NCBI GenBank assembly: GCA_030435675.1
Contig: CM059624.1
Coordinates: 14,346,769 to 14,410,768, forward strand
Direction of reading: 5' to 3'
DNA: 64,000 nt
Source: Steinernema hermaphroditum
Taxonomy: Eukaryota; Nematoda; Chromadorea; Rhabditida; Steinernematidae
This document shows, piece after piece, positions 49,863 through 59,600 of this stretch. Position numbers and translations under genes: made by a program. Position 1 is the stretch's first letter. Every line of letters starts with the position of its first letter. The notes beneath the pieces were generated by a model. The model was not told where the DNA came from. It did no database searches and saw nothing but the letters and a program-made list of their open reading frames with translations.

Positions 49863-51496
49863 CGCCCAACTCTTGCCCACTACGGTATTGCCTCGAACGG
49901 GTCGCCGATAATGTTTTTGCGATTTGGTGCCCTCTGGTACGGGTTAACTTTAGTTTCTTTATGGTGTGTATCGTCATGTTGTTGCCATATTGGTCTGAAG
50001 ATCTGTTGCTTGCGTTCTGTACAAATAAGATGACATTATAAATAAACATTGTTTGCAGCATTCCGTTCGACTTTTCACACATCACATGTACTCTGAAATG
50101 ACCGACAAAAATATAAATAAACTCAAAGCCAGAAAGAATTCTACCTGAGGGTAGACTTTTCAGCAATTCAGTCAGCTTCGATTCAAAACATGCATATACA
50201 GTATAAGACTACACATGGTGTGCTAGGTTTTAAGTGCACAATGAACAAAAACTTCGCGTAACTTTATGTGAACAATTATAACCGTCCAAAAAAAAATATT
50301 ATTACAACAGATGCTCGAAGCATTCTCGCTACTTGGAGTTGCTGACGATGGTGAGCATGTCTTCTGATTCAATCCCTCCAATGCTTTTCGACTATTTATC
50401 AAGCTGACCTTGTGGATCATACATTTATCAAATAAAAGGGAAGGGAGGAATCATACAAACCGATCAAGTACTATTTGTTCGCTGTTAGAAACAGATGAGC
50501 CAGAAAGAAGATTAACCTTTAACTTCCTTTCTCTCAAGGGTACTTTCCAAATGGCAGTTGTCCATAGAAAGGGCCAATTGCGAGGCATCACTACGAATCT
50601 GGGTAGAGTGATTTGAAACTGTTCAAAGAAAATGAGAGACGTCCTCTGAGATCCAAATCAGTCAGTTCTCCTCTGAAGAAGCGATCGAACACACAAGTAA
50701 CCATGTCAAGCTGAATCCGGGAGCAGCCCGATGATGGAGCTCAGCAGGCGAGACGGAAAGACCTTCAAATCTTCAAAGTTTACCTTCAAAGCTGGGCTAT
50801 TATTCGGCTTGAGACAGCCCAAGTAGACGATGGGACCTTCCGCGACGTCATCTCCTTCCTCTTCCATGATGCACGTACTCAATTTACATGGTCTCTAATA
50901 CCCATGAAAATGTTGATATCCCTCTAGATAAGACGGTCTTGAGAACGAATGAAGCCAACTATGCAGAGAAGGGCGGATGTTCTGAAACGACGTTTCAGGG
51001 AATGTTATCAATAAATCATATAAAAACATGGCTGCTTTTAACATGCATACAACAGCAAAAATGGATCACTATTCACCCCTTACTTTCGTCGTTCACAAAC
51101 AGGATTTTGAAATACCGCTGTTTTCTCTTCCACTCACAAAACATCAACATCCGCTCTACGTCACACATTGAGCAATCACCATTTATTCACTACTTCATAC
51201 GTGTTTTCCCAGCAGATTATGCATGCATACTATGACTCACTATTGCTTCAGTCTTTTTATAAATCATTCAGCGACTAGTACAAGTTGATCTAAGGTGGAA
51301 TATGGAATCACGTCCCAAAAACGTTTAGGTTTCGCCCAGCGGTTTCAGCTTACTCTCAAAGGGAATACACATGATGTTTTTTTTCGAATTTAAAAATGTA
51401 CTGTAATATTATTCACGGTGTAAAGTTACCACCATCTTCAAAAATGCAACAAGTAAAGGTGAATTTATTTGGTTGTTACATTGAAAAATGCGCATG
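49863..51496. other. GPCR 3' region and intergenic DNA
   Basis: AATAAA at ~50040 is a likely poly(A) signal. The rest has no recognised gene; the last clustered CAAAAAT motifs are at ~50103, 51054 and 51438. Confidence 0.5.
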
Positions 51497-51670
51497 CTTT
51501 CAGTGAATTCTTACCGGTATAATCACGCAAATTTCACTCACGGTTTATACCTTTCGAAGGGCAAGTCCAAAGCTACTGTTCTTCCAGGGTATCAGCTTCC
51601 TGCTCGAATACTATGGAAGATTTAGAGTCAAGGAATATTTGGACCTCTTTGTCTGATTTTAAACGTTTCC
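51497..51670 (+). repeat. Dispersed repeat, same family as 22223-22400
   Basis: CAGTGAATTCTTACCGGTAT..CACG..TTTC..CTCA(C/T)GG and GGAAG(A/G)TTTAGAGT..GG.ATATTT(T)GG follow the same order as at 22 kb on the same strand, with an (A/C)CAGCTTCCTGC versus GTCAGCTCCATC segment between. Confidence 0.65.
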
Positions 51671-52093
51671 CACTAATATCGTTCTGAGTGGACAGGGACA
51701 AGTGTGGATCAGAAAGAACGAAGAAAGGCCGACAGAAAAATATCAGGGGAAAGCGTTGTAAACGCCCCGTGAAGAAGAGCATCTTGGTTTGAAAGTGTAA
51801 CAACCTAATGCGTACTCACAGAGGAAACCAGATTTCCAAAAAATGACTCACGCTTATCCTCGTCACACTTGATCGGATTACCAACGCCTGAGCCTCTTTT
51901 CTGTTTTTTATGTTTTCACGTGACAGCGTGTTCAGCTGCCTTCCGCTTTGACTCAATTGCAAAGGTCGCGCCAAACAGGTGCCAGTACAGGCGAACGCAC
52001 TGCCCACGTACTAATCCCGCATGCGACAAAGGGAGGGATCGTTTTCGTTTGAACAGGCTCTGTGATAAAGGACGGGAAGAGACCAAAGAGAGG

Positions 52094-52103
52094 CTATAAA
52101 AGA
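52094..52103 (+). promoter_or_regulatory. TATA box of the CAP gene
   Basis: CTATAAAAGA lies 59 bp before the CAP start codon, leaving room for initiation near 52125 and a short leader. A TGATAA (GATA-factor type) site occurs about 35 bp further upstream. In nematodes this pairing is common on abundantly expressed intestinal secretory genes; the tissue assignment is inference. Confidence 0.6.
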
Positions 52104-52152
52104 GTGTCCGCGTCAGTAGTGGCATCACGTCCAAAAGCGTCGTTCTCCAACT

Positions 52153-53289
52153 ATGCATTGCGCTTTCGTCTTCGGTAAGATTCAGCCTTCATCGGATGTC
52201 AAACAAGCGCTTTTAGGAATTGCTTTCATTTCGACCGTACTCAGCCAAAACTGCCCCACAACGGGGTTAAGCCCGGCCACGAGAAAGGCTATAGTGGACA
52301 GACACAATCAGTTAAGGTCGTCTAATGCATTGGGGAAGGAAATCGATGGATCTACTGGAGGATTCACTCCAAAGGCTAAGAATATGTACAAGATGGTGAG
52401 TTGGGAAATAGTGGTTGTAAGGGATAGGGATAGGGATAGGGATAGGGATAGGGATAGGGATAGGGATAGGGATAGGGATAGGGATAGGGATAGGGATAGG
52501 GATAGGGATAGGGATAGGGATAGGGATAGGGATAGGGATAGGGATAGGGATAGGGATAGGGATAGGGATAGGGATAGGGATAGGGATAGGGATAGGGATA
52601 GGGATAGGGATAGGGATAGGGATAGGGATAGGGATAGGGATAGGGATAGGGATAGGGATAGGGATAGGGATAGGGATAGGGATAGGGATAGGGATAGGGA
52701 TAGGGATAGTCTGACCTCCTTTCCATTTCAGTCCTATGACTGTCAACTCGAGAAGATCGCGCAATCCTGGGCCGATCGCTGTGAATTCAAGCACTCCCCT
52801 TCGAGTCTCCGCAACGCTGGAGAGAACCTCTACATGAGCTGGCCCACTGTGCAAAACGACGGTAATGGTATCACAGATTTTCCATCACAATCGTGTCATT
52901 CTAGGCCCTGCCCTGGCCGCTTCTGACTCCTGGTGGAGTGAACTGAAAGAAATCGGCGTTGGACAGTTCAGTCCCCAGTTCAACTTCACCGAGTTCCTCT
53001 TCTCAAAGGGCGTCGGCCACTACACTCAAATGGCCTGGGCTAAGACCACTAAAATCGGCTGTGGTCACGCTAAGTGCCCGAATATGAACCTGGTCGTGTG
53101 CAATTACCGCCAAACGTGGGTTTTCACTAAAGTTCGCATTGAAATATCCAATTTAGAGGCAACTACCTCAACTGGAATATCTACGAAATCGGAGAGCCCT
53201 GCAAAAAGGACTCAGACTGCACTACATTCCAGAACTCTCGGTGCAGCGTTAGCGAGGGGCTCTGCTATCAAGGTTCCACGTCGTGTTGA
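52153..53289 (+). CDS. Secreted CAP/SCP-domain protein (SCL/VAP/ASP family)
   Basis: Single-domain CAP (SCP/TAPS) secreted protein, 224 residues. Exons 52153-52174, 52217-52395, 52732-52861, 52905-53115, 53157-53289; phases agree. Removing the 42-nt first intron gives a clean signal peptide, MHCAFVFGIAFISTVLS, then QNCP. The CAP cavity residues are present: His in VDRHNQLR, Glu in RNAGENLYMSW, Glu in SWWSELKE, His in GHYTQMAWAKTTKIGCG (CAP signature 1). VCNYRQTGNYLNW is signature 2. A short Cys-rich tail follows (GEPCKKDSDC, RCSVSEGLC, STSC). Intron 2 is almost entirely a (GGGATA)n array and, like intron 1, is a multiple of three and stop-free, so unspliced reading gives an artefactual Arg-Asp repeat. 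A TATA box lies 59 bp upstream and AATAAA about 60 bp after the stop. Biochemical function is not predictable; family members are secreted from intestine, hypodermis or glands. Confidence 0.9.
52421..52709 (+). repeat. (GGGATA)n hexamer array, about 48 perfect copies
   Basis: Uninterrupted array of GGGATA filling most of CAP intron 2 (52396-52731). No interruption is visible across about 289 bp, implying recent expansion or homogenisation. The unit is not the usual nematode telomere TTAGGC. Because 6 is a multiple of 3, every frame lacking a stop stays open: Arg-Asp on the plus strand, Ile-Pro and Tyr-Pro on the minus strand. Confidence 0.98.
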
Positions 53290-53350
53290 ACGGGTGTTCC
53301 CTGGTGTATTGCTGATTGAGTTGGGCAATCGATTGTGCAATATAAAAACC

Positions 53351-53356
53351 GGAATA
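53351..53356 (+). terminator. Poly(A) signal of the CAP gene
   Basis: AATAAA about 62 bp after the CAP stop codon, in the sense orientation. Confidence 0.6.
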
Positions 53357-53476
53357 AAAAGGTCATTCAGATAATGTGCATCAAAAACAGGCAGTAGTGG
53401 GCCCGATGAAAGAAAGAACACCACAAATGTATAGAAAAGTGTAAAGGTAAAAGTTGTGAATTCGTGGAACACGAAT

Positions 53477-53547
53477 GCCGACTGCAGGGATCGAACCTGC
53501 GACCTTCTGTTTACAAGACAGACGCTCTGCCACTGAGCTAAGCCGGC
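53477..53547 (-). tRNA. tRNA-Thr (anticodon TGT)
   Basis: The reverse complement folds as a complete cloverleaf. The acceptor stem GCCGGCT pairs with AGTCGGC (one G-U). The D arm is GCTC-loop-GAGC. The anticodon arm has stem TCTGT/ACAGA around the 7-nt loop CTTGTAA, giving anticodon TGT (reads ACA, Thr). The T arm GCAGG-TTCGATC-CCTGC is canonical and also forms the internal B box. No intron. It lies about 190 bp after the CAP stop, on the opposite strand. Confidence 0.95.
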
Positions 53548-53975
53548 TTGGTGTCTATTCCTTTCCAAATGATACATGGCACGAAGTGTGAACTTTTGTG
53601 TTTTGATGTGTAGATTTCCGATGAATTGTCTTATCTGTACAAAGGCTTATCGATCAGATATTTTGTGCAACCGATCCCATGCAACGCCTTTGGTGAAGTG
53701 ACCTTGAGCTATGATAGACTGTGTCGGATACGTCTTGTAGACTTCTTAGCTTTTTTTAGCCTTGTCTCATCTTCAGACACCGTTTTCGGATTATGATATC
53801 CTTCTGATTTGCAAAAACACACATCTCATACCCTCCGCCGCCTTCAATTTTCCCTAGCTCCGGCTTTTTGTAGATCTCCTCTCTATGGGCCATTATAATC
53901 CATTTTCTGGCGCCGCCTGCAGAACATAGAAACGGCATAAAACATGTCTGTCAAACACTCTTTGCGACACGGACG

Positions 53976-54384
53976 ATGCACGGATATATCATTGCCGTCT
54001 GGTCGATTGCCCTCCTCTTTCCTCAGGTTTTGACCACGTGATTATCTCGATGAATCCAGTATTTCTCAGTCGATCCACAGCGGAACGTTCTATATTCGTG
54101 AATTTCCCACAAAACTGCTCGGAATGGAAGCTCAGCGAGTAAGTACCGTTGACTACAAGGACTGCGCCTACCAGACGATCAAACTCAAAGCGCTCGGCTT
54201 TCGCTACAACCAGCGTACTAAGGAATGTATCAGCTTTCAAGTGGTTCATGGCCAGTTTGGTGTTGGTCCGGAGGATGGTGAGAAGCACTACTACATCTCA
54301 CGGTCAGATGACGATATGTGTCCGCGAGATGTCGTCCAGGATATGCTTGACGATCGGAAGAACAAGACGACACTGCTCAAATAG
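53976..54384 (+). CDS. Small secreted cysteine-containing protein (possibly PAN-like)
   Basis: Two exons, 53976-54026 and 54070-54384, joined in phase 0 across a 43-nt intron ending TTTCTCAG, encode about 121 residues. Exon 1 encodes a hydrophobic leader, MHGYIIAVWSIALLFPQ. The mature part has three cysteines, in VDYKDCAYQTIKL, RTKECISFQVV and DDDMCPRD, and a strongly charged, Lys-ending tail. The spacing around DYKDC...LGFRYN...KEC loosely resembles half of a PAN/apple fold, but I do not recognise a firm family. The donor (CAG/gttttg) is weak, so the leader exon is less certain than the main exon. A-rich AATAAA-like sequence follows at 54504-54525, consistent with a 3' end. Confidence 0.6.
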
Positions 54385-54592
54385 GTTTATGTCTTGCTAA
54401 GTTGCATATCCTTGAAACCGGATATCAACACATAGCACTTGAACTTAGCCTAAATTACAATTTGGGAGAAATTTATAAGGGGACTCACGTTACAATGGTT
54501 AAATAAACAAATAAATAAATACACCCCACAATACATTACATATACAAAGAAATAGAATAAGATGACTGGTGATAAATAACGGTGTTAGCACT

Positions 54593-55985
54593 TTAGACGG
54601 CAATGGCGTCGTCTTCATCCTTCACGTCATTGCTTTCTGATGCCAGGCGGACACGGGAAGTAGCGGCAGGATGCGTGAACTGCGAGGCCATATAGCCAAG
54701 GTTTCGGTTCTCTGTCCGCGTGGATCCAGCTTGAAAGGCGCTATCCGGGTAGAACACGGATTGATGTTGATATATCGTGGGAGTCACGGGTGCGCGCATC
54801 ATTCTTGCGGAAGGGTCTGTAAGTACAGCAGTTAGAAAAGAGGTGATGATTGGACGTTGCACCTTGCAGATAGGCAAACTGGTTGCTGTAAACATAGGGC
54901 GATACGACGCCAACTGCAGCCTGACGATTTGCATACATCCCTAAAGAGCTCTTTGTCAATATTTGGATGAAAGAGTGCACAAACTGACCATTGTTCGGGT
55001 TGTAATTACTGCCGGTCGAGCAATGTTGCTGTTCAAGACGCGCCATGGGAGCCCACTGAGCCTGGGCGTACGAATGAGCTGCAGCGATTGGAGCAACAGC
55101 GTAAAGTGTGTCGCGGTGATTCTGTTGAGGGGCGGCACGACGGCGACGGCGCTTGGATGCAGGGCACGCCTCAGCTGGTTGACGTTGACGGTAGTGGTAG
55201 GGGTTGACGCACACCTGGAAATACAACGATTGTTGGAACTGGAACAAAATAACGTGCATTTACCAAGCTGCCATTTTCTGTGTTACCGTGAAGGCATTCC
55301 GGCAGGGCGATGATGTCACCAGTGCGCACTGAAGGGTTCCGGAAAAGCCGAAAGAAGGTCTCAGAGGGAAAGCACTTCTGCTTAGCAATCTGAACTGTTT
55401 TCGTAAGAACTAATCACCGCAAAAATATATGCACCTGGATGCGACCATCACGTGTCTTGGCGAACGTGACACATGGCGTTTCTTTCATGCCAGTGGAGAG
55501 GGCACTCAGCATATGATCAACCTGCACGGGATCACGGCGCAAGCGCTTTGTAAGACCCTCTATGGCCTTGGTGGTGAATTCGCTCTGATCCTCCTAAACA
55601 AAAGAGGCTTATGGAAAGAGTGAAGGTAATGCCCGTACCATAACGTAAATAGTGAGTTCACTGCAAATGTCGCGCGTATTGGACGAAGTACGACTGCCAG
55701 TGGGAGCGCTCCTCACTGCTGACCGGAACTGAGCGTTGATGTTCACGGATGGCGGTGAATGTGAGCTTCTCTGGGCTTCTTGGAGAGAGGGATTGCACAG
55801 CCGCGCAAGGGCGCTCTTGGTCTCCACCAGCGAGTTCGGTTCTTCACAAGACGTGGACGAGTTGCCCAGCTCCCAACTGGCGACATTCACTGGAGCATAC
55901 TGGTAGAACGGCTCGACTTTAAGGGCTGACATCTGAAAAACGCGGGATATAGCTTCTTGAAGGTGATGAGAGCGTGACTTACCAT
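54593..55985 (-). CDS. SMAD-like MH1-domain protein lacking an MH2 domain
   Basis: Exons on the minus strand: 55985-55983 (ATG only), 55932-55639, 55593-55435, 55389-55264, 55214-54863 (with an optional 48-nt intron inside), 54816-54593; about 369 residues. Residues ~100-200 form an MH1 DNA-binding domain. All four zinc ligands are present: ETPC, ALPEC, LVC and His of VCVNPYHY. The DNA-contacting hairpin GRIQIAKQK keeps the Arg, Gln and Lys positions of SMAD3. After the domain come a basic patch (KRRRRR) and a low-complexity region rich in Ala, Gln, Tyr and Asn, ending DVKDEDDAIAV. No MH2 (SMAD association/phosphorylation) domain and no SSxS tail follow before the stop. It could be a divergent DAF-3-like or other nematode SMAD relative acting as a DNA-binding-only factor. 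Domain call is firm; orthology is not. Confidence 0.85.
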
Positions 55986-56631
55986 TGCTGCACCGCTGAG
56001 ATCGAGTTTCGCGAAACAAAATGACCGACTGTCAGAAAGCGACGATCTGTCTCTTCTCTGCTGCGTATCGCGCCTCTCCGCGAATGATACTCAGCTGAGA
56101 CAGCTATTTGCAGACAGATACACCATTCATCGTGGTGGGATTCGAATTTAAATTTCAAGCGCATGTCGTGAGCTGAATTGTAAAAGCCGCTGGTTCGGAC
56201 GGCAAACTTTTCTTGCAGCGGTAACCAACTTGCCGTTGGCTGCGTTCCGTTTATGATGGGACCGGAGGGACAAGTTGACCTGCAGTCACTGTGGCGAATT
56301 CACAGTAACCGAAGCATCCCCATCAACCACAGGTGAACGTTCGAACAAGAAGTACTCTCTGTATCACAGCCTTCGCGCCGTTTTATGGTTTTACTAACGG
56401 CTGACAGTGCGATTGAGGTTCGCATTAAGTGCACCGTTGTTTCGTGACAGTCGAAAACCATCAAAATAGATTCCCATCTTCAACTTTGTCCTTTCCGCAA
56501 TAGGGGTCAATCTAGCCGGCAAACGAACAAATGACACCTCACCACGAACACCAACATCAGAATCAATCTTTAACCAGCACAAAATACAATATAGAGATCA
56601 AATATAAATGACTGATGAAAAACTTTCAATT

Positions 56632-59600
56632 TCACACTGTACAATGCCCGTTGACAAGCGGTTCCCCTTTCGACATATCGCCTTCTGCCGTCAAAACCGG
56701 AGGTTCATCCAAATCATGCTCTTCTTGCACCGTTTCTTGTTTAATTCCAGCCTAAAACGGTGAAATGAAACAGTTCCAACTACGAAATTCCTACTTCTTG
56801 AAGCTCCTGACTGTACTTTTCGGCAAATTCCCTAACTTGTGCAGCAGTTTTCGTTCGGAGGAACGCAGCGATCCGTGAGTGATTGCTTCCACGCACCAGG
56901 AGCACTGAAAGTTGTGCATAAGTTTTTGCGTCAATAGATAGGAACCATACAATGGAAAGCAATGGTCATCTCGCGATCAGTCCACTGTTCGCGGATACGA
57001 GAAGCCGGCCTTTGCCGCGAGAGGCTGGCAGCCATTTTCTTGTACCTATCCACTTCAGGATCCTTGCGTCGGAACTCGAAATTGGTCATTTGACGTTCCG
57101 AGCGGGCGATGGTAGATCGGATTTCGAGCATCGACTTTTGCATTTTCCTAAATCTTGTCAATCAGAAACGCTAGCTCTATTCGAACGCACCGTAAATCTT
57201 CGTCAACGATATGTTTTCTGCCCAGATAGATCTGCTTAGGATCGTCATTTTTGAGCAGCGGGTCCTTTTGCTCTGCCACAATATGCGCGAATCGCCTGAA
57301 CTCACAGACAATCGGAGCCATTTCAGGTGGACATTTTCGGCGAACGGAGTGATGAACAGCTTTGTGAGGTCGCATGGTGCCATTTTCCCTGAAACAACGC
57401 CATATGAACCTCAATTGCAGCAAGATAATCACAAAAACTACTCATATTTCTGTGAATAACTTACTGGAGATACAAGAAGCACGTCGTACATAGTTTTCCG
57501 CCTTCAGCTTCACGCGTCATGTTCACAAACTGCTCACAATTCGAACAGACTGACACGTCGCCATCGCTGGAATCCTGGCTTTCGTCGCCATTCCGATCGG
57601 CCACCGACTGCTCGCGACTGTTACGGCTCGTTTGGCCAGACTCCCTGAAACGAGACGAGACGATAAGGAGAGTCTTCACTTGCAGAATAAGACAGTAGAC
57701 CAAGATGGGATATAAAAACAACCGGAACGAATCCGGTGGTCAGTTGGTGGACTCGCGACACAGCCGACCGGTTGCCCCAACCCGCGCTCGTTCTACGCGT
57801 CTCGCAGATTTCGGCGAAGAACAATGTCGACGACCAATGCCGCTGAAGGAGCTTCCGTAACGTCGCCACCGCCAACGCCGCCGTCCCCGGTGTCAGCCGA
57901 GAATAGCGATCGTGACCGCACCTCTCCCACACCGAAGTGAGTCCATGCTCCGTCATTGCGCAAGGATAAGCACCAACGTTTAGATTTCCCGTGAAGCCTG
58001 GAGAGTTCCTGCATGACTGCAAAAGGGGAAGCGAGGAAACACCATTGGTGACGTTTGCCGGCCGCCTGTCGGCAATGAACGTCTACCGCGTGTTCTTCGA
58101 CTACACCACGGTCATTGCGCAGGATCAGAAGGCGCCGGCGGTGGCGTTTGAGGCGCGCCCGAACGAGAATCGCTATCGCGATATTCGTTGCTTGGATAGT
58201 ACGAGAGTCGTCGTACAGTAAGTGTTTGCAGCGATTCATTTCTCACTCACATTCGTTTGGAATCGTCGCAAAGACTACAGTGCTCCCAGAATTGAGAGAA
58301 CCATTTCCGCAGCAAAATATGAAGCAAACGCTCCTTGATTCTTTTGACGCGCCGATTTTCGTTTCCCGCCCATTTTGTAGTGCCTATCATTTCATCGTTT
58401 TGATCACTACGCATTTCCGAATTCCGAATTTGATACTCGCGCTTAGTGATTTTGTTACTTTGTTTGAAATACCTCGTACTTTTCAGGGGCGGAAATCACG
58501 ACTATATCCATGCGAACTACGTGGACGGGTACCGTGAAAACAAGAAGTTCATTCTCACTCAAGCGCCCCTCGAGCAAACGGCCGAACAGTTCTGGTCGAT
58601 GGTATGGCAAGAGAAAGCGGTGATGATTGTTTCACTCACACCGCTGGACAATATCAACTGCTACCGCTACATGCCCACTTCGAGCGGCTCAAAAATGACC
58701 ATTGGCACAAAGAACAAGTTCAGCATTGTTCACATGGGAACGGCGCATGTGCGCGAAACCTACGATGCTACTCATTTGATGGTATGCCGCTGTAAATTTA
58801 GTTTCTATTTGCTATTTGACGTATTTCAGGTTTGCAAGAACGACGAACCGGCTCGGAAGATTCTTCATTTGTGTTTCTATACATGGCCGGATAAGGGAAC
58901 GCCTCTGAGACCTACGGAATTGCTTTACTTCGTCTCTGACATTAACCACAATCGCAAATTGCTCACTGAGGATGCGATTAAGAAGGGATGGCTGCCTAAT
59001 ACGCCTGATATAAAGTAATAATAGCCATTTTCTTTTAATAGCTAGCCTACACCTCCCATTTCTAGAACCCCGATTGTAATCCACTGTCTCGCCGGAGTGG
59101 GACGCAGCGGTGCGTTGGCCTCTATCGACATATGCATCCAGAAATTGGATGATACATACGGACAGGGAAAACCGTTTTGTGACGTGAAGGACACCGTTCT
59201 CCGAATCCGTACCCAACGTGAGATGGCTGTGCAGAAGCCGGAGCAGTATCTATTCGTCCACTTGGCCCTACTGGAGTACTCTGTTCGCCGTCGCTATTAT
59301 ACAGTAATCGATGGGATCGACGTGTCATCCTTCTTTGTCAGTGGATATGAGTATGTTTCGCCTCCCTGACCCATCTAACTGCGAATATTTCAGCGAATAA
59401 CTTACTGTTCATCGTCGTCGTCGCTGCTGTCATCGGACTCGATTTCCTCTTGCTTGTGTGCGTGATGATCGGCGTCGAAGAAGCTCTTCTGGCTCTGACT
59501 CTTCTTCGTGTTGTAATAATGTTCTACGAGCGCGGCCGTCGTCTTATGTGGCATCTAAATTGGGGTTTATAAATGGCCAATTTAGGACTTTTTCAGTGAA

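Larger units (their letters stand above)
35599..51444 (-). repeat. Dispersed ATTTTTG heptamer, minus-strand polarised (CAAAAAT on plus)
   Basis: About 60 CAAAAAT on the plus strand by hand count, with about 2 ATTTTTG (near 37998, and 46440 inside a GPCR exon). It is dense through GPCR introns 1 and 4 and stops near 51440, before the compact gene cluster, where only about three CAAAAAT and one ATTTTTG were noticed. Confidence 0.8.

Noticed and set aside
52421..52709. Interstitial telomere
   Set aside because: Unit is GGGATA, not the nematode TTAGGC, and it is confined to one intron.
52312..52854. Long minus-strand Ile-Pro and Tyr-Pro repeat frames, and plus-strand Arg-Asp repeat protein
   Set aside because: All are translations of the (GGGATA)n intron array; splice sites on both sides and CAP-domain continuity show it is intronic.
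53212..53577. 121-codon minus frame through the tRNA and CAP 3' exon
   Set aside because: Overlaps tRNA-Thr and the CAP coding exon; no independent support.
56160..56631. Possible additional exons between the MH1 and CoREST genes
   Set aside because: Short frames only, no splice-compatible phase or domain; best read as 5' and 3' untranslated or intergenic DNA.
57793..58239. 148-codon minus frame over PTP exons 1-2
   Set aside because: Shadow of the PTP coding sequence.
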